The notes: generated by a model not told the origin, from the letters alone. 64,000 nucleotides of DNA from Saccharolobus caldissimus (GCF_020886315.1 NZ_AP025226.1:1-64000); one strand, 5' to 3'. Positions 6,187 through 16,349 are shown, counted from the first letter of the stretch. Translations and numbers: made by a program.

Positions 6187-7419
6187 GATTTTTGGTGCAT
6201 ATCTGTCATAAATTTCCTTCAGTTCTTCTTTCCCGAACGGTAGGTAATGTTTTTGGAGTATTCTGAACTGCCCGGGCGATACTCTCCCTTGTAAGATATC
6301 TATTATCATAGGCGAAACTCCTTGCTTAGTCATATACATTGCGAAATGCGCTCTCAAATCGTATAGCCTAAAGACTATTCCGGCTTTAGTCATAGCTTCC
6401 TTTATATCAGCCCTTATCCTTTCTTCTTGGAACGGGAAGAATTTTTGTTCCCAATCCTTTACATCTCCTCCTAACTGTATTACCCCGTGTTCATACTTTC
6501 TTATGAATCCCTGTCTAAAGGGTAAATAGTCCTCCTTTAGCCATTTCACCGTTTTCTTGTGTAGAAACGTTATATAGGACCTTTTGGTCTGGGTGCTCTT
6601 AGAGAGATTAATTTCCCTTTTCTCCAAATCGACCTGGTCTATCTTCAGATTTAGTACTTCTCCGGTTCTCAATCCCGTTTCGGCCATAACTAAGAAAAAC
6701 GCCTTCGCTCCAATGTCCTCAATACTGCTAAGTACTTTCTTTATATCTTCAATCGTTATTCTGACCTCTTTAGGCCTTTCTCCAGGTCTCGGAATCCTGA
6801 AAGAGTGATATAATAGGTTTGCCAAGGAGGGATTCTTTGTACTCACTACCTCTCTTATGAAAAGTTTCAGTACTATCCCGATGTGTCTAGCTCTATGTTT
6901 CGATATTTCTTCCGTCTCTGCCAGATACTCCTTAATTTTGTCAAGTGTAATGATATAATTCATGTCCCTTAATACGTCTTTGAGATATCTTATATAGTCC
7001 TCATAAGTCTTCTTAGCCTTAGGCTTGTTTATCTTTTCAAACAGTTCTATATCGTCTTTTGTAACGAGATATTCTGTTGAGAGCTCTTTTATGAACTCTC
7101 CTAAATGCTTCTGCAGCAGTAGTAGAAGAAACTCCCTGTATTGGGGATCCCTCATTGCTTTTATAACAACTTTTATTGCGTCATTAATTGTTGCGGAATC
7201 CGGGGATATTCCGTAAATGATTTCGGACATCTCTTCTGGGGTAAGGAACTTCAATAACTTTTCAACCACATTGCTAGGTATATCATACTTCCCAGTTTTG
7301 TAATACCATACCATAGTCCTCGATATCCCTAACTTATCATATGATACGTTCTTCTCCAGAACCTTTTGCAATATTTTCCTTCTAGTGTCTTGATCTATCT
7401 CATCTATTTTAACGTCCAT
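6178..7419 (-). CDS. Tyrosine recombinase (integrase), intact
   Basis: This 413-residue integrase has an N-terminal helix-turn-helix-like segment (YDKLGISRTMVWYYKTGKYD), a helical core-binding region and a C-terminal catalytic domain. Catalytic features are TGLRTGE (first Arg), the STQTKRSY strand (probable Lys), YDLRAHFAMYMTKQG (the HxxR box with Tyr in place of His), and ILQKHYLP with the nucleophile Tyr near residue 392. The gene is complete and lies 127 bp from the 3' end of tRNA-Trp, so this is the pNOB8-like arrangement in which integration does not split the integrase, unlike SSV. GGGAGG precedes the ATG at the right distance. It should catalyse integration and excision at the tRNA gene. 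Confidence 0.9.
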   Translation of the reverse strand: MDVKIDEIDQDTRRKILQKVLEKNVSYDKLGISRTMVWYYKTGKYDIPSNVVEKLLKFLTPEEMSEIIYGISPDSATINDAIKVVIKAMRDPQYREFLLLLLQKHLGEFIKELSTEYLVTKDDIELFEKINKPKAKKTYEDYIRYLKDVLRDMNYIITLDKIKEYLAETEEISKHRARHIGIVLKLFIREVVSTKNPSLANLLYHSFRIPRPGERPKEVRITIEDIKKVLSSIEDIGAKAFFLVMAETGLRTGEVLNLKIDQVDLEKREINLSKSTQTKRSYITFLHKKTVKWLKEDYLPFRQGFIRKYEHGVIQLGGDVKDWEQKFFPFQEERIRADIKEAMTKAGIVFRLYDLRAHFAMYMTKQGVSPMIIDILQGRVSPGQFRILQKHYLPFGKEELKEIYDRYAPKILE

Positions 7420-7516
7420 TGAACGCCTCCCTATAGAGTATTTATTTTATTAATAAGATAGAGTAGGGCGTTAAATAAAAATTCGTTAAGCGTTCAATTT
7501 ACGCCTCTATATAGAG
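7418..7516. promoter_or_regulatory. Integrase promoter with repeated GCGTTMAAT sites
   Basis: GCGTTMAAT occurs at 7468-7476 and 7490-7498 on the plus strand and inverted at 7418-7426, over the integrase start codon. A second, 16-base repeat (ACGCCTCCCTATAGAG at 7423-7438; ACGCCTCTATATAGAG at 7501-7516) flanks the region. These may be regulator operators or integrase arm-binding sites next to the attachment site. An AT-rich TATA-like stretch lies at about 7439-7455. Confidence 0.6.
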
Positions 7517-7545
7517 AAGGAAGAAACGTAAAATTTTACGATGTA

Positions 7546-7680
7546 TGGGCCCGGCGGGACTCGAACCCGCGACCACTGGGTCTCTCCTCTCCAGATATAC
7601 TTCATCCCCTTAGGGTCTTCTGACCCAATGACTAGCACCTATCTGGAGCCCAGCACTCTACCTGGCTAAGCTACGGGCCC
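7546..7680 (-). tRNA. tRNA-Trp (anticodon CCA) with 61-nt intron; integration site
   Basis: The acceptor arms GGGCCCG/CGGGCCC, D arm, anticodon stem CTGGG/CCCAG and T arm GCGGG-TTCGAGT-CCCGC are all present, with discriminator A. The anticodon loop reads CTCCAGA, giving Trp. An intron of about 61 nt (roughly 7582-7642) interrupts the gene after position 37, the canonical archaeal site; it contains a GGGTC-AGAA-GACCC hairpin and a segment complementary to the anticodon region. I see no convincing box C/D pair in it. The element's integrase lies just beyond the 3' end, so the 3' half of this tRNA is the likely attachment site. Confidence 0.9.
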
Positions 7681-7734
7681 TTTCCTCAGTTATAATTGTA
7701 TAAGTAAAAGAAAATAAGTTTAATGCTGACTTTC

Positions 7735-7800
7735 TCACCGCCCTGGAAGGACGATGATTCCCTCCCAGAGGGATCATCGTTCCCACCATCGATTCGGGTT
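7735..7800 (-). ncRNA. Putative TnpB guide RNA (omega RNA) scaffold at right end
   Basis: In IS200/IS605 elements the RNA bound by TnpB is read from the end of tnpB through the right end, and its guide is the flanking DNA. Here a stem CGATGAT...ATCATCG with inner CCCTC/GAGGG arms overlaps the tnpB stop, and the terminal GGGCGGTGAG lies just before the flank, which begins AAAGTCAGCATTAAAC on the minus strand. Transcript ends are inferred. Confidence 0.5.
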
Positions 7801-8931
7801 TACATCTCTCATTTGGTGGGCAGACGAGAGGGCCAGAGACCCCCTCCTGTTCAAATTAATTATAGCAACAACATCCCTATCATTCTCATAACCACATGAA
7901 CACTTAAACCAACGATACCCTTTCTCCTCCATCCTTTTACCACACTTAGGACATAAAACAGAAGAATACTTGGGATTAACGTATTGAACTAGAATACCGT
8001 GCTTCCTAGCCTGCCACTCAACCCAATACTGAATCCTACGATACTGCATCAGATAAAGTTTGTCGCGAAACTCTTTAGGTAGTTTATCTACGCTCTTGAT
8101 GAGGTTCTCAAGCTTCTCCAACTTAATAACATTAGCACCAAAATCTCTAGCAATCTCAACAACCCACTTCCCCACTTTTCTAGCGAAATCCTCCATAATA
8201 CGCCTAGCCCTTTGATGAAAAGAACGAATCCTATACAAGATCCCCTTATTCCCCCTCCACCCTCTTGGGTATTTCTTCTGAAGATTTTCAGCCAATGACT
8301 TCCAGTGGTGAACCTCGTGCAAACGAGTTGGAATCCTAACGTAATGAGTATCATCCTTGCCAACAACAATCTCGCTCATGTTAATATCAACAGCAATACT
8401 TTCCCTTGGTTTAGCCTTCTCCAACGGTTTCTCAAAAACCACTTTTAGAAAAGCCTTATCACCCTTAACCACTAACCTAGCCTCCCTCATCCTCCAGCTC
8501 AAGTACTCCTTGAGGTTTCTAGGATAACCTAGAATTTGAAGTTCACCAACACCAGCAATTCTAACAGTCATGTTATCTAAGTTCACATTATAACTTGCTT
8601 TAGGAGTTAGCCAAACTGTTGGCTTATATACTCTTGGAAACCTACCCTTTTTAGGATTATTATACCAACTCTTGTACACTGAGAGGGCATCCCTATAACA
8701 ATCCTCGGCAACCTTTGATGGTAGATTATATTCCTCCCTTAACCTCGTGTATAATTCCTCGTGAACTTTTCCTAACACTCCCTTTTCATTAGGATTTGGA
8801 ACATTTTCCTTCAACCAAAATAGGGTGAAACGTATTGCCTTTACGTAGTTATTAACAAGGGCTAGGAGGGGTTCAGAGAGAGCGATCTTCATAGAAACAG
8901 TAGCTCTGATCACCTTAACCCTCCTAGCCAT
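7774..8931 (-). CDS. tnpB: TnpB RNA-guided nuclease of an IS605-group element
   Basis: This 385-residue protein appears complete. Its RuvC-like nuclease residues are Asp 182 in [14 protein letters not shown], Glu 272 in [10 protein letters not shown] and Asp 351/353 in [14 protein letters not shown] zinc ribbon (CPKC at 327-330 and CSC at 344-346) sits between the last two. The N-terminal OrfB helix-turn-helix domain is present. All catalytic residues are in place, so it may be active. TnpB proteins are RNA-guided DNA endonucleases that help element retention. A TATTTAAATA box about 26 bases before the ATG implies a leaderless transcript. Confidence 0.92.
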   Translation of the reverse strand: MARRVKVIRATVSMKIALSEPLLALVNNYVKAIRFTLFWLKENVPNPNEKGVLGKVHEELYTRLREEYNLPSKVAEDCYRDALSVYKSWYNNPKKGRFPRVYKPTVWLTPKASYNVNLDNMTVRIAGVGELQILGYPRNLKEYLSWRMREARLVVKGDKAFLKVVFEKPLEKAKPRESIAVDINMSEIVVGKDDTHYVRIPTRLHEVHHWKSLAENLQKKYPRGWRGNKGILYRIRSFHQRARRIMEDFARKVGKWVVEIARDFGANVIKLEKLENLIKSVDKLPKEFRDKLYLMQYRRIQYWVEWQARKHGILVQYVNPKYSSVLCPKCGKRMEEKGYRWFKCSCGYENDRDVVAIINLNRRGSLALSSAHQMRDVNPNRWWER

Positions 8932-9050
8932 TAAAAGAAAATTAAGAAAAAGAAGTATTTAAATATAAGGGGGCTATCCATCCCCGCCTCAGACAGGCGA
9001 GGCTTTTCGCCCCCTTAACCCCCAATTTTTGTAAAAAAGAATGTTATAAT

Positions 9051-9434
9051 TTAGCTTGTAGACTTACCTCTAATCTCATTAACTCTTTTTATTATTTCGT
9101 CTACAATATCCTTTGCTTCTCCAGGCTCTATTATCGCGGCTGAGGCAGCAGCTACTTGTAGCCCAGCAGCTTCACCTAATGCTTTTTTAGAAGGAACATA
9201 GACATATGGTATCTTTTTCTCATCACATAAGAGTGGTAAATGGGCTACTATTTCTTCTGGTTGTACATCTTCCGCAATTATTACTAATTTAGCCTGTCCT
9301 CTTTCAACTGCCTTAGTAGTCTCATTAGTACCTTTCTTTATCTTACCTGTTTCTTTAGCTTTTCTTACAGCTTCTAAAACCTTATCTGCTAAATCTTGAG
9401 GTACTTCAAATTTTACATAACTAGCTTTAGCCAT
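9051..9434 (-). CDS. rpl7ae: Ribosomal protein L7Ae
   Basis: Started at the ATG at 9434 ([17 protein letters not shown]), which gives the usual length of 127 residues; GGAGG lies 8 bases upstream. A longer frame begins 33 bases earlier but its extra residues are not typical. The L7Ae/L30e signature is clear ([33 protein letters not shown]). The protein binds kink-turns and serves in the 50S subunit, box C/D and H/ACA RNPs and archaeal RNase P. It is downstream of, and in the same direction as, the GluRS gene. Confidence 0.97.
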   Translation of the reverse strand: MAKASYVKFEVPQDLADKVLEAVRKAKETGKIKKGTNETTKAVERGQAKLVIIAEDVQPEEIVAHLPLLCDEKKIPYVYVPSKKALGEAAGLQVAAASAAIIEPGEAKDIVDEIIKRVNEIRGKSTS

Positions 9435-9548
9435 TGCGATCATCCTCCTTTTTATTTCGTCACGCAAGTGACTACATGTATTAGTGAAAAATAAAGTTTA
9501 CTCAATTATGAAAGAGCCATAACTTTTGTATAAAAACATAAAAGGAAG

Positions 9549-11264
9549 TTAATCATGTGAAAAAATTACCGTTACCCCTCTATCATCTTTTCTATCTATT
9601 CTTACAAAGCCAAATCTAAAGAATTGAACTACTTCATCTACATTTAACTCTTTTATCATTTTCTCTCCATATCCGTTTATAGTTTTAATTTTCTCGCCTT
9701 CAGCCTTAACGACCTTCACAGGTACTTTTTCCTCGTCTTTAACCCATTGAACTATTTTTGCACTAATTTTCTTAGCATCATCAAGGGTTTTACTATGAAA
9801 TATTAACTTATGGTTATTCTTATCAACAACTACATTACATAAATCCATTAACCTAATAATACCTTGAGCGTCTTTAGCTTCTATTAACACTTTATCTCCA
9901 GGATTTACATTAATAGTTCTATATAATTCGGGCTTAGATGGAATTAAGGGTATTTTAGCCGTTATGGGTTCTGGTACTTCGATCACGTACTCCTCCCATT
10001 CGCTAACAAACATAAGTCTCTTTGCTATTGGATCTAGTTTCTTTCTATTAATTGCAGCTATATTTTCAAAACTTATTGTTGCATCGTTTGTCTTTATTCC
10101 TACATCTATTATCACATCCTTTATAGTATCTGGCAAGATTCCCCTTTTTCTAAGCCCAGCTAAAGTAGGCAATCTAGGATCGTCTCTAGTAGTACCTTTT
10201 TCTAGCATACCTTTAATTTTAGATTTACTCATCATGAAGCCTTCTAATTTTAATCTTCCAAATTGTAATACATCTGGGAAATTCCAACCCATGTATTTAA
10301 ATATCCATCTCTGTTTTTCAGTGTTTGACATATGCTCTTTAGCCCTTAAAACATGTGTTATATTTAATTCGTGATCATCTATTGCTGAAGCAAAATTATA
10401 AGTAGGCCATACAAAATATTTACTACCCACTCTAGGATGAGGATTTTTTTCAGTATCAATGATTCTAAGCATTACCCAATCTATTTGAGAGGGATCTGAA
10501 CTATTCAAATCGGTCTTTAATCTTACTACTGCCTCTCCTTCTTTAAATTCTCCGCTTAGAAACTTATCAAATAGCTCCAAGTTAGCTTCTATCGATGAAC
10601 TTCTATGTAAACACTCTGGCTCTTTTAACGTTCCTTTACTATCCCTAAATTTTTTGAACTCTAAACTAGAGCACGTATCTACATAAGCGTAACCTCTTCC
10701 TATTAACTCACGAGCGTACTTATAGTATAATTCTAACCTATCTGAAGCGTAAACTTCAAGATCCCAATTAATTCCTAACCATTTTAAATCTTCTTTTATC
10801 CACTCATAAGCTTCGCTAATAGGCTTTTTTACCTTAGGATCAGTATCGTCAAATCTTAAGATAAATTTACCCTTATACATCCTCGCATATTCATAGGACA
10901 GTATCGCAGCTCTAGCATTGCCTAAATGTAATGGACCGTCTGGATTAGGAGCAAATCTAGTTACCACACTTCCCTTAACGTTACTAAGAGGTGGTAAAGA
11001 TTTCTTCCTTTCTTCAATTTTTTTCTCTTCTAATAATTCTGGATATTTACTTTCAATCTCTTTTCTCTGTTCTTCAATAGACATTGAATTAACTCTACTC
11101 ACTATTTCCTTAACTAATTGGACTATTTCTCTAGCATTAGCCTTTAGTTCTGGGTTCTCTGCTATTACCTTGCTGATCACTGGACCAACTTCTGCCTTAC
11201 CTTCATGCTTTATTGCATTAAGTAGGGCATATTTATATATTATTTCAGATAGGTTCTTAGACAT
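9549..11264 (-). CDS. gltX: Glutamyl-tRNA synthetase (archaeal, GlnRS-related class)
   Basis: This 571-residue class I aminoacyl-tRNA synthetase has the HIGH-type motif in [19 protein letters not shown] and the KMSKS-type motif in [11 protein letters not shown]. The C-terminal beta-barrel anticodon-binding region is of the GlnRS/archaeal GluRS type. In archaea this enzyme is usually non-discriminating and also charges tRNA-Gln for later amidation by GatDE/GatCAB. The N-terminal 85 residues form the archaeal helical extension. The gene overlaps the end of the phosphatase gene by 8 bases, suggesting an operon. Confidence 0.97.
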   Translation of the reverse strand: MSKNLSEIIYKYALLNAIKHEGKAEVGPVISKVIAENPELKANAREIVQLVKEIVSRVNSMSIEEQRKEIESKYPELLEEKKIEERKKSLPPLSNVKGSVVTRFAPNPDGPLHLGNARAAILSYEYARMYKGKFILRFDDTDPKVKKPISEAYEWIKEDLKWLGINWDLEVYASDRLELYYKYARELIGRGYAYVDTCSSLEFKKFRDSKGTLKEPECLHRSSSIEANLELFDKFLSGEFKEGEAVVRLKTDLNSSDPSQIDWVMLRIIDTEKNPHPRVGSKYFVWPTYNFASAIDDHELNITHVLRAKEHMSNTEKQRWIFKYMGWNFPDVLQFGRLKLEGFMMSKSKIKGMLEKGTTRDDPRLPTLAGLRKRGILPDTIKDVIIDVGIKTNDATISFENIAAINRKKLDPIAKRLMFVSEWEEYVIEVPEPITAKIPLIPSKPELYRTINVNPGDKVLIEAKDAQGIIRLMDLCNVVVDKNNHKLIFHSKTLDDAKKISAKIVQWVKDEEKVPVKVVKAEGEKIKTINGYGEKMIKELNVDEVVQFFRFGFVRIDRKDDRGVTVIFSHD

Positions 11265-11940
11265 TAATTTCGCCTCTCAGTAATTTTGTTACAAACTCCT
11301 TTACGCCTTTTCCACTTTTATTAGTTGTTATGAAATCTGCGATACTCTTTAACTCCTCATCTGCATTTCCCACAGCTACTTTTAATCCAACTTCGTTAAA
11401 AAATTCTATGTCAGTTAAGGAGTCCCCGATAGCAGCCACTTCTTCTTTCCTTAATCCTTGAAGTTCTAGTAACTTTTTAACACCAACGCCTTTTCCAGCT
11501 GGTTTATAAGCTATATGTACTGCATAGCCACTACTTCTAATATATAATCCCCTACTTTTTGCCCATTCCACCATATTATCAGTTAATATTGCTGGAGTAA
11601 AACCAAAATCACATTCCCTATAATCATTTTGCCATGTGTCTTTTAATTTAAATAAAGATCTAAACTCGTTTAATATGTTTTTATCCATTATTTTACATAC
11701 TCTATATTTTTGTCCTTCAAAAAATACTATACATCCATTTTCCGCAACAAAACCGCCATTTAAATTTAAGTAAGTATATAAACCTCTAAGAACTGGATAG
11801 GAATTACCACTGACTAAACCAACTTTAATCCCATTATTTTGAAGAGTTCTAATAGCATTTATTGCATCTACATCTATTGCAGTAGAGTTTCTATCTTCGG
11901 TTAACGTTCCGTCTAAGTCTAATAAAAATAATTTTATCAT
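11257..11940 (-). CDS. Phosphoglycolate phosphatase, HAD superfamily
   Basis: A HAD hydrolase of 227 residues. Motif [14 protein letters not shown] has the nucleophile Asp and the acid Asp two residues later; motif II is [12 protein letters not shown]; motif III has the Lys of [16 protein letters not shown]; motif IV is [14 protein letters not shown]2B-type cap lies between motifs II and III. This subgroup includes the archaeal phosphoglycolate phosphatase (TA0175 type), which removes phosphate from 2-phosphoglycolate. It starts immediately after the stop of the HD gene (TAAATG). Confidence 0.88.
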   Translation of the reverse strand: MIKLFLLDLDGTLTEDRNSTAIDVDAINAIRTLQNNGIKVGLVSGNSYPVLRGLYTYLNLNGGFVAENGCIVFFEGQKYRVCKIMDKNILNEFRSLFKLKDTWQNDYRECDFGFTPAILTDNMVEWAKSRGLYIRSSGYAVHIAYKPAGKGVGVKKLLELQGLRKEEVAAIGDSLTDIEFFNEVGLKVAVGNADEELKSIADFITTNKSGKGVKEFVTKLLRGEINV

Positions 11941-13143
11941 TTATTTAATTACCTCTCTTGCCCTTTTAGCGTATTCGTAATCTACGTAAATCCTTCTAAT
12001 AGTTAAAATAGTTGGCATATTAAATATTAGAGTTGATTTAAATTCATTTATATTAATTTCTTTATTATTTGAAAGAATTTTTATCCTATTTTTATTCACT
12101 ATGTTTATCTTTTCCTCAATGGGATAAATTGAATTGGATGGTATTTGTGTCTTTTGTAACGTGTCTCTAATTTTATTAAATTTCTCACTTATGTTGCTAT
12201 TTTCATATATTATCTCCTCATAAACTACTTTAGGACCTCTCCTATCCAAAAAGTTCTTAATTTTTTGTTTTAAATAGCTTGGAGAATCAGAAGAATATAG
12301 GTAATTATAAAGTATGTTAAAGACCCATTCGTCATCCCAGTAAGCAATATTGCCTTCATATACAAGGCTCTTTATGTTACTGATATCTAAAATAGATGAG
12401 TCACAACATTCATAAATTGTTTTGAATATATCTCTTAACATTAATTCATATCCAATTATAGTTTTATGATAGTATACTGCTTGATACATATGAAGTCTAG
12501 ATATGTAAAAGTTTTCTAAACTATATATTCCCTTATCTTGTATTATAATCTCATTGTTATTTCCATAATAAATAGTGTCTAAAAGTCTATAAAGATCTAT
12601 ATTCCCTAATTGGACACCAGTATGTCTAGAATCTCTAACTAGATAATCCATTCTATCTACATCTACGTCACTACTAATTATCGACGAAAGTAAAGAGTTT
12701 CCATTTAAAATATCTAAAATCTTATTTAAATCAATGGATTCCTCGTCAACAAAATATCGGAAATTAGGTGACTTAGTAATAATTAAATTTCTCAATTCTT
12801 TATTTGATAATCCATGTTCTAAATATAAAGGTTCAAGACTATGACTAAAGGGAAACTGTCCTATATCATGAAGTAAAGCAGAAAATTTTAAGTATGTAAA
12901 TTCTTCATCATTTATTATTCCTAGTTCTTTAAATCTATTTCCTATTATACTAGCTAAATAAAAAGTTCCTAAAGAATGACTAAACCTACTATGAGTAGCA
13001 CCAGGATAGACAAGGTAGGCTAAGCTTGTCTGTTTTATTCTTCTCAGCCTTTGAAACTCGGGTAAGTCAATTAACTTTGTCTCTTTATCATCAAGTCTAA
13101 TATAGCCATATATTTCATCATATACCTTCTTCATTTGGATCAA
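11941..13143 (-). CDS. HD-domain phosphohydrolase (dGTPase-like)
   Basis: A 400-residue HD superfamily protein with the metal-binding pattern: [15 protein letters not shown] supplies the first His, [15 protein letters not shown] the HD pair, and [18 protein letters not shown] the last Asp. This form (HD followed by FSHSLE) matches the COG1078 family related to dGTP triphosphohydrolases and SAMHD1. Substrate is unknown; nucleotide or nucleic acid phosphoesters are likely. A second in-frame ATG at codon 4 (13134) could be the start. It heads the phosphatase-GluRS operon and is 34 bp beyond the 5S rRNA gene. Confidence 0.85.
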   Translation of the reverse strand: MIQMKKVYDEIYGYIRLDDKETKLIDLPEFQRLRRIKQTSLAYLVYPGATHSRFSHSLGTFYLASIIGNRFKELGIINDEEFTYLKFSALLHDIGQFPFSHSLEPLYLEHGLSNKELRNLIITKSPNFRYFVDEESIDLNKILDILNGNSLLSSIISSDVDVDRMDYLVRDSRHTGVQLGNIDLYRLLDTIYYGNNNEIIIQDKGIYSLENFYISRLHMYQAVYYHKTIIGYELMLRDIFKTIYECCDSSILDISNIKSLVYEGNIAYWDDEWVFNILYNYLYSSDSPSYLKQKIKNFLDRRGPKVVYEEIIYENSNISEKFNKIRDTLQKTQIPSNSIYPIEEKINIVNKNRIKILSNNKEININEFKSTLIFNMPTILTIRRIYVDYEYAKRAREVIK

Positions 13144-13176
13144 CTATAAAATCAAAATGAAATATAAAACTATAAA

Positions 13177-13299
13177 GCCCATCCCGGCTTAGAGGGGCTG
13201 CGGATCCTCGCGGAATCCACGGCCCCTCTAACGTGGGCGGCTTAACTTCCGGGTTCGAAATGAGTCCGGGTGTTTCCCGCCCACTATGGCCGGGTGGGC
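13177..13299 (-). rRNA. rrf: 5S ribosomal RNA
   Basis: On the minus strand the sequence starts GCCCACCCGGCCATAGTGG, with the internal landmarks CATTTCGAACCCGGAAG and TTAAGCC, and ends AGCCGGGATGGGC, pairing with the start. This is a crenarchaeal 5S rRNA of about 123 nt, encoded apart from 16S and 23S as is usual in Sulfolobales. A TTTTTATACG box about 25 bases upstream is its likely promoter. Confidence 0.96.
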
Positions 13300-13330
13300 A
13301 AAATTACATATACCAGTGGCGTATAAAAAA

Positions 13331-13525
13331 TTAACTCTCCTTTTCCTTCTCTGGTACCAGAGCATAAATTCCAGCTATATACAGATTTCCCCCATCTTTA
13401 GGACAGATTCCAACGACTTTTAGCACGTAATCCCCATCTTGAAATGGTCTCTCTGTTTCATAATCACCATTAACACATTTAATAACTGTGTATACAGATA
13501 CTGCTTGTTGCTGATTAGATGACAT
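13331..13525 (-). CDS. Conserved small protein of unknown function (64 aa)
   Basis: A 64-residue protein with probable beta structure (AVSVYTVIKCVNGDYETERPF, DYVLKVVGICPKDGGNLYIAGIYALV) and two cysteines. It looks like a small beta-barrel with a turn rich in Gly and Asn. It lies 1 base downstream of the DUF1512 gene and is surely co-transcribed with it. The stop lies close to the TATA box of the 5S gene. No family recognised. Confidence 0.7.
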   Translation of the reverse strand: MSSNQQQAVSVYTVIKCVNGDYETERPFQDGDYVLKVVGICPKDGGNLYIAGIYALVPEKEKES

Positions 13526-13526
13526 C

Positions 13527-14657
13527 TTATTGTGCCACCCCTACTGTATTCCCTACACCTACTATAACAACAACGTCTCCTGCTTTTGTTCTTTCTAGAA
13601 TTATTTTCTTTACTAATTCTAATGCTTTAGACGCAGCTTGATATATTTCCTTCCTCATTTCTGTAATAGCCTCTTCCATACTCATTTTAACAATTACAGC
13701 GTCTATTGGTATATTATACTTTACTGCAACTCTTTCTATACTGATTTTCTCTGGACCTGGATCGCCCATTGCTACACCGGTTCCTTCAGCTATTGATCCA
13801 GTCTTCTCTCCTTCTAACTTCAGTGCAGCATCTATAGTTATTATTCTAGAAACCTTACCCTTATATTCTTCTATTACATTTGCTACAGCCTCACCTGGCC
13901 TCCCAACAGTAGCCATAGGACCTTCTGCTTTTATCACTACTAATTTCCTTCCTTCAAATTGAACCTCTCCAGCAACAGTATCTCTACTTGGATTCCATTT
14001 TTTATCTGCTTTCATAAATAAATAAGCTGCTACCAAGGGACCTAAAGAATCGCCAACTGGTATACCTCTTATAAAGGTATTCATGGCTTTAGAATATGCC
14101 TCAGACATCTTAACTAATTGAGGAACAACAAACTGTAACTGGTAAAGTAATATTACACTGTTTAATTTCTTAGCTAAAATTAGATAATGCCTTATTACCT
14201 TGTATATTAAGTTTAAGGAATTAACTACTTCCGCCGATACTTCTAACTTACTCCTGCTAACGGAATCTATATTTGGAATCACCAATGTGATTAGATCACG
14301 TATTTTATCTTCACCAGTTCTTAATAGTAATCTCATTCTTCCTATTATGTCTGTAGGTTCTATGCTAACTGGATCTATTATGAACATTTCCGCTATTCTA
14401 TCAACGAAAGATTTAGGATCTTGCACACCCCTTTCTCTCAATAACTGCTCCATCTTTGACTTAGACTCATTTAAATAACGTTCTATTACATTTAATTGAG
14501 CCTCAATGCCTCTAGACAACATAGATACTGTTAACCTTGTATTTACGCCAGGTAAATATAAAAGGAATAACAAAACAAAGAAGAGTAGATACGTTAAAAT
14601 ATAATATAGAGAGTTAGCTTGATTAAGACTTGCTTGAGCGAAAGCAATTAAACTCAT
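13527..14657 (-). CDS. DUF1512 membrane protein
   Basis: This 376-residue protein has one N-terminal membrane segment (YYILTYLLFFVLLFLLYLP, residues 18-36), then a long soluble part with a helical region and an alpha/beta C-terminal domain containing RKLVVIKAEGPMATVGRPGEA and KISIERVAVKYNIPIDAVIVKMSMEEA. Length, membrane anchor and context fit DUF1512, a family confined to archaea. Function is unknown. It is expressed with the following 64-residue protein. The ATG at 14657 has little upstream space, so a short leader is expected. Confidence 0.8.
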   Translation of the reverse strand: MSLIAFAQASLNQANSLYYILTYLLFFVLLFLLYLPGVNTRLTVSMLSRGIEAQLNVIERYLNESKSKMEQLLRERGVQDPKSFVDRIAEMFIIDPVSIEPTDIIGRMRLLLRTGEDKIRDLITLVIPNIDSVSRSKLEVSAEVVNSLNLIYKVIRHYLILAKKLNSVILLYQLQFVVPQLVKMSEAYSKAMNTFIRGIPVGDSLGPLVAAYLFMKADKKWNPSRDTVAGEVQFEGRKLVVIKAEGPMATVGRPGEAVANVIEEYKGKVSRIITIDAALKLEGEKTGSIAEGTGVAMGDPGPEKISIERVAVKYNIPIDAVIVKMSMEEAITEMRKEIYQAASKALELVKKIILERTKAGDVVVIVGVGNTVGVAQ

Positions 14658-14700
14658 GTTTACCGTAAACCTTTACTCTTCCGCATTAATTAAACTTTTT

Positions 14701-15606
14701 TCAAAGAGTCCTTGTGGATACGATTACTGATTTTTCCTTTACTATTACAGTATGCTCAAATTGAGAAACCATACCTTTTTTTATCTCAATTAATATAGGA
14801 TAGCTCCTTAATCCACCCTTTTTTACTAAATTTTTTAAAATATTTCTTAATTCATCAACATTCGTAGAAAATTCCTTTAACCATCTCTCTGAGAACGGGA
14901 GATAATTAAAATGAGTATAAATATATTGTAACATTTCCTTTTCTTTATCTGAAACTCCTTTAACATTAGGATTTTTTAAGGAGTATATAGTAATATCCTT
15001 ACCCTCTATGACCTCCCCACCGCCATCAGTAGCAAATGGCTCTATTGCATATACAGCCTCAGACTGAATAACTCCAATACCTCTTTCATAAACATTAGGT
15101 ATAAATATACCAGCATGTAGCTCATAACGTTTTATTAAATGCCCTCCTAAATTCCTTATCGGTTTATATCCTTGAGTTTTAATAGTCTTCTCTATAATCT
15201 TACCTATCTCACCTATACTTATACCTGCCCTAAAATTAGTAATTGCTGCTTCTAAAGCACTTTTGGCTGCATCAATTAGTCTCTGATATTTTGGATCTAA
15301 ACTTATGGTAACTGCGGTATCACTTATATAACCATCAATATGGGCTCCTATATCTAATTTTACAATAGCATTATCTGGAATTCGTTTTTCATCATTTATA
15401 AGTGGACTGTAATGAGCTGCCTCATAATTTATGGAAAGGTTACACGGAAAAGCTGGAAATGCTTTGTTTTCAATTATTATATTCTCAACTTCTTCACAAA
15501 TATCTAGAACCTTTACATTAGCCTTAATATCTTTAGAAACCTCATCTCTAGCCTTAGCTGCAATTTGACCTGCCCTCAATAACTTATCTAATTCATCCTC
15601 AGACAT
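14701..15606 (-). CDS. map: Methionine aminopeptidase, type II
   Basis: A 301-residue enzyme that removes the initiator methionine from new proteins. The metal ligands typical of the family are visible: Asp in [22 protein letters not shown] (two Asp ligands), His in [15 protein letters not shown], Glu in [10 protein letters not shown] and Glu in the C-terminal [10 protein letters not shown]. The helical insertion of about 60 residues before FSERWLKEF marks the type II (eukaryote-like) form usual in archaea. It is divergent from the MBL-fold gene, with about 50 bp between. Confidence 0.96.
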   Translation of the reverse strand: MSEDELDKLLRAGQIAAKARDEVSKDIKANVKVLDICEEVENIIIENKAFPAFPCNLSINYEAAHYSPLINDEKRIPDNAIVKLDIGAHIDGYISDTAVTISLDPKYQRLIDAAKSALEAAITNFRAGISIGEIGKIIEKTIKTQGYKPIRNLGGHLIKRYELHAGIFIPNVYERGIGVIQSEAVYAIEPFATDGGGEVIEGKDITIYSLKNPNVKGVSDKEKEMLQYIYTHFNYLPFSERWLKEFSTNVDELRNILKNLVKKGGLRSYPILIEIKKGMVSQFEHTVIVKEKSVIVSTRTL

Positions 15607-15659
15607 GGATGTATCTAGGCATGTATAAGCTTTATTTTTTTCTTATAAAAGTCTTCTAT

Positions 15660-16343
15660 ATGGCTCAGTTAAGATGGTTAGGTCACGCTGCAATTCAAAT
15701 ACAGATAGGCGGAAAAAATATATTAATAGATCCCATGATTAAAGATAACCCTTTAAGTCCAGTTAAATTAGATTACTTTAAAAATAGTGTTGATTTAATA
15801 ATTGTAACCCACGATCATTATGATCATTTAGGAGATACTATAGAGTTACTAAAAATTAACCCTAAGGCGAAACTTTACGCCACATATGATCTAGAGGCTT
15901 ATTTAGCAGATACATACAAAATCTCATGGGAAAATATAATTCCAGCCAATATAGGAGGTTACGTAGAATTTGATGGCGTTAAATTAGCCCTAACTAAGGC
16001 AGTGCACTCTAGTACCCATAGTGACCCAACTGGGGCAATAGTATCGTCTGAGGGAATAACAATTTATCACGCAGGAGATACGGGACTATTTGAGGATATG
16101 AAAATTATTGGAGAAGTGTTTAAACCAGATTATGCCTTACTGCCAATAGGTGGAAGATTTACTATGGATCCATATCAAGCGTCAATAGCTGTGGAGTATA
16201 TAAAGCCTAAAAAAGGCGTTATTCCAATTCATTACAATACATGGGATTTGATAAAGGTTAATGTTAATGAGTTTGTAACCTTAGTAAAGAGTAAAGGTTA
16301 TAATCCAATAGTTTTAGAACCAGGTCAATCCATTCAGTTGTGA
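15660..16343 (+). CDS. Metal-dependent hydrolase, MBL fold (UPF0173/UlaG-like)
   Basis: Started at ATG 15660 ([25 protein letters not shown]), the usual family start; a longer frame from 15609 adds a hydrophobic leader not seen in the family. The 227-residue protein has the MBL metal motif [11 protein letters not shown], then [23 protein letters not shown] and a late PIHYNTWD. Members of this family cleave phosphoester or lactone bonds; the substrate here is unknown. It is 6 bp upstream of pheS and may be co-transcribed with it. Confidence 0.88.
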   Translation: MAQLRWLGHAAIQIQIGGKNILIDPMIKDNPLSPVKLDYFKNSVDLIIVTHDHYDHLGDTIELLKINPKAKLYATYDLEAYLADTYKISWENIIPANIGGYVEFDGVKLALTKAVHSSTHSDPTGAIVSSEGITIYHAGDTGLFEDMKIIGEVFKPDYALLPIGGRFTMDPYQASIAVEYIKPKKGVIPIHYNTWDLIKVNVNEFVTLVKSKGYNPIVLEPGQSIQL

Positions 16344-16349
16344 TTAAAA

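Larger units (their letters stand above)
7735..9016 (-). mobile_element. Solo tnpB insertion element (IS200/IS605 group, IS1341-like)
   Basis: The element comprises tnpB and structured ends, with no tnpA beside it. The left end has nested inverted repeats: AAGGGGGC/GCCCCCTT at 8967-8974 and 9009-9016, enclosing GCCTC/GAGGC at 8986-8990 and 8999-9003. The right end has a hairpin at 7752-7779 and the sequence CCTTCCAGGGCGGTGAG on the minus strand, typical of IS605-group ends. Exact boundaries are estimates because no second copy is available. It sits about 40 bp upstream of the tRNA-Trp promoter. Confidence 0.75.

Noticed and set aside
7582-7642. Box C/D RNA inside the tRNA-Trp intron, as known for haloarchaea
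   Set aside because: The intron has GATGA-like and TCAG sequences but no proper C (RTGATGA) with D (CTGA) pairing, and it is short.
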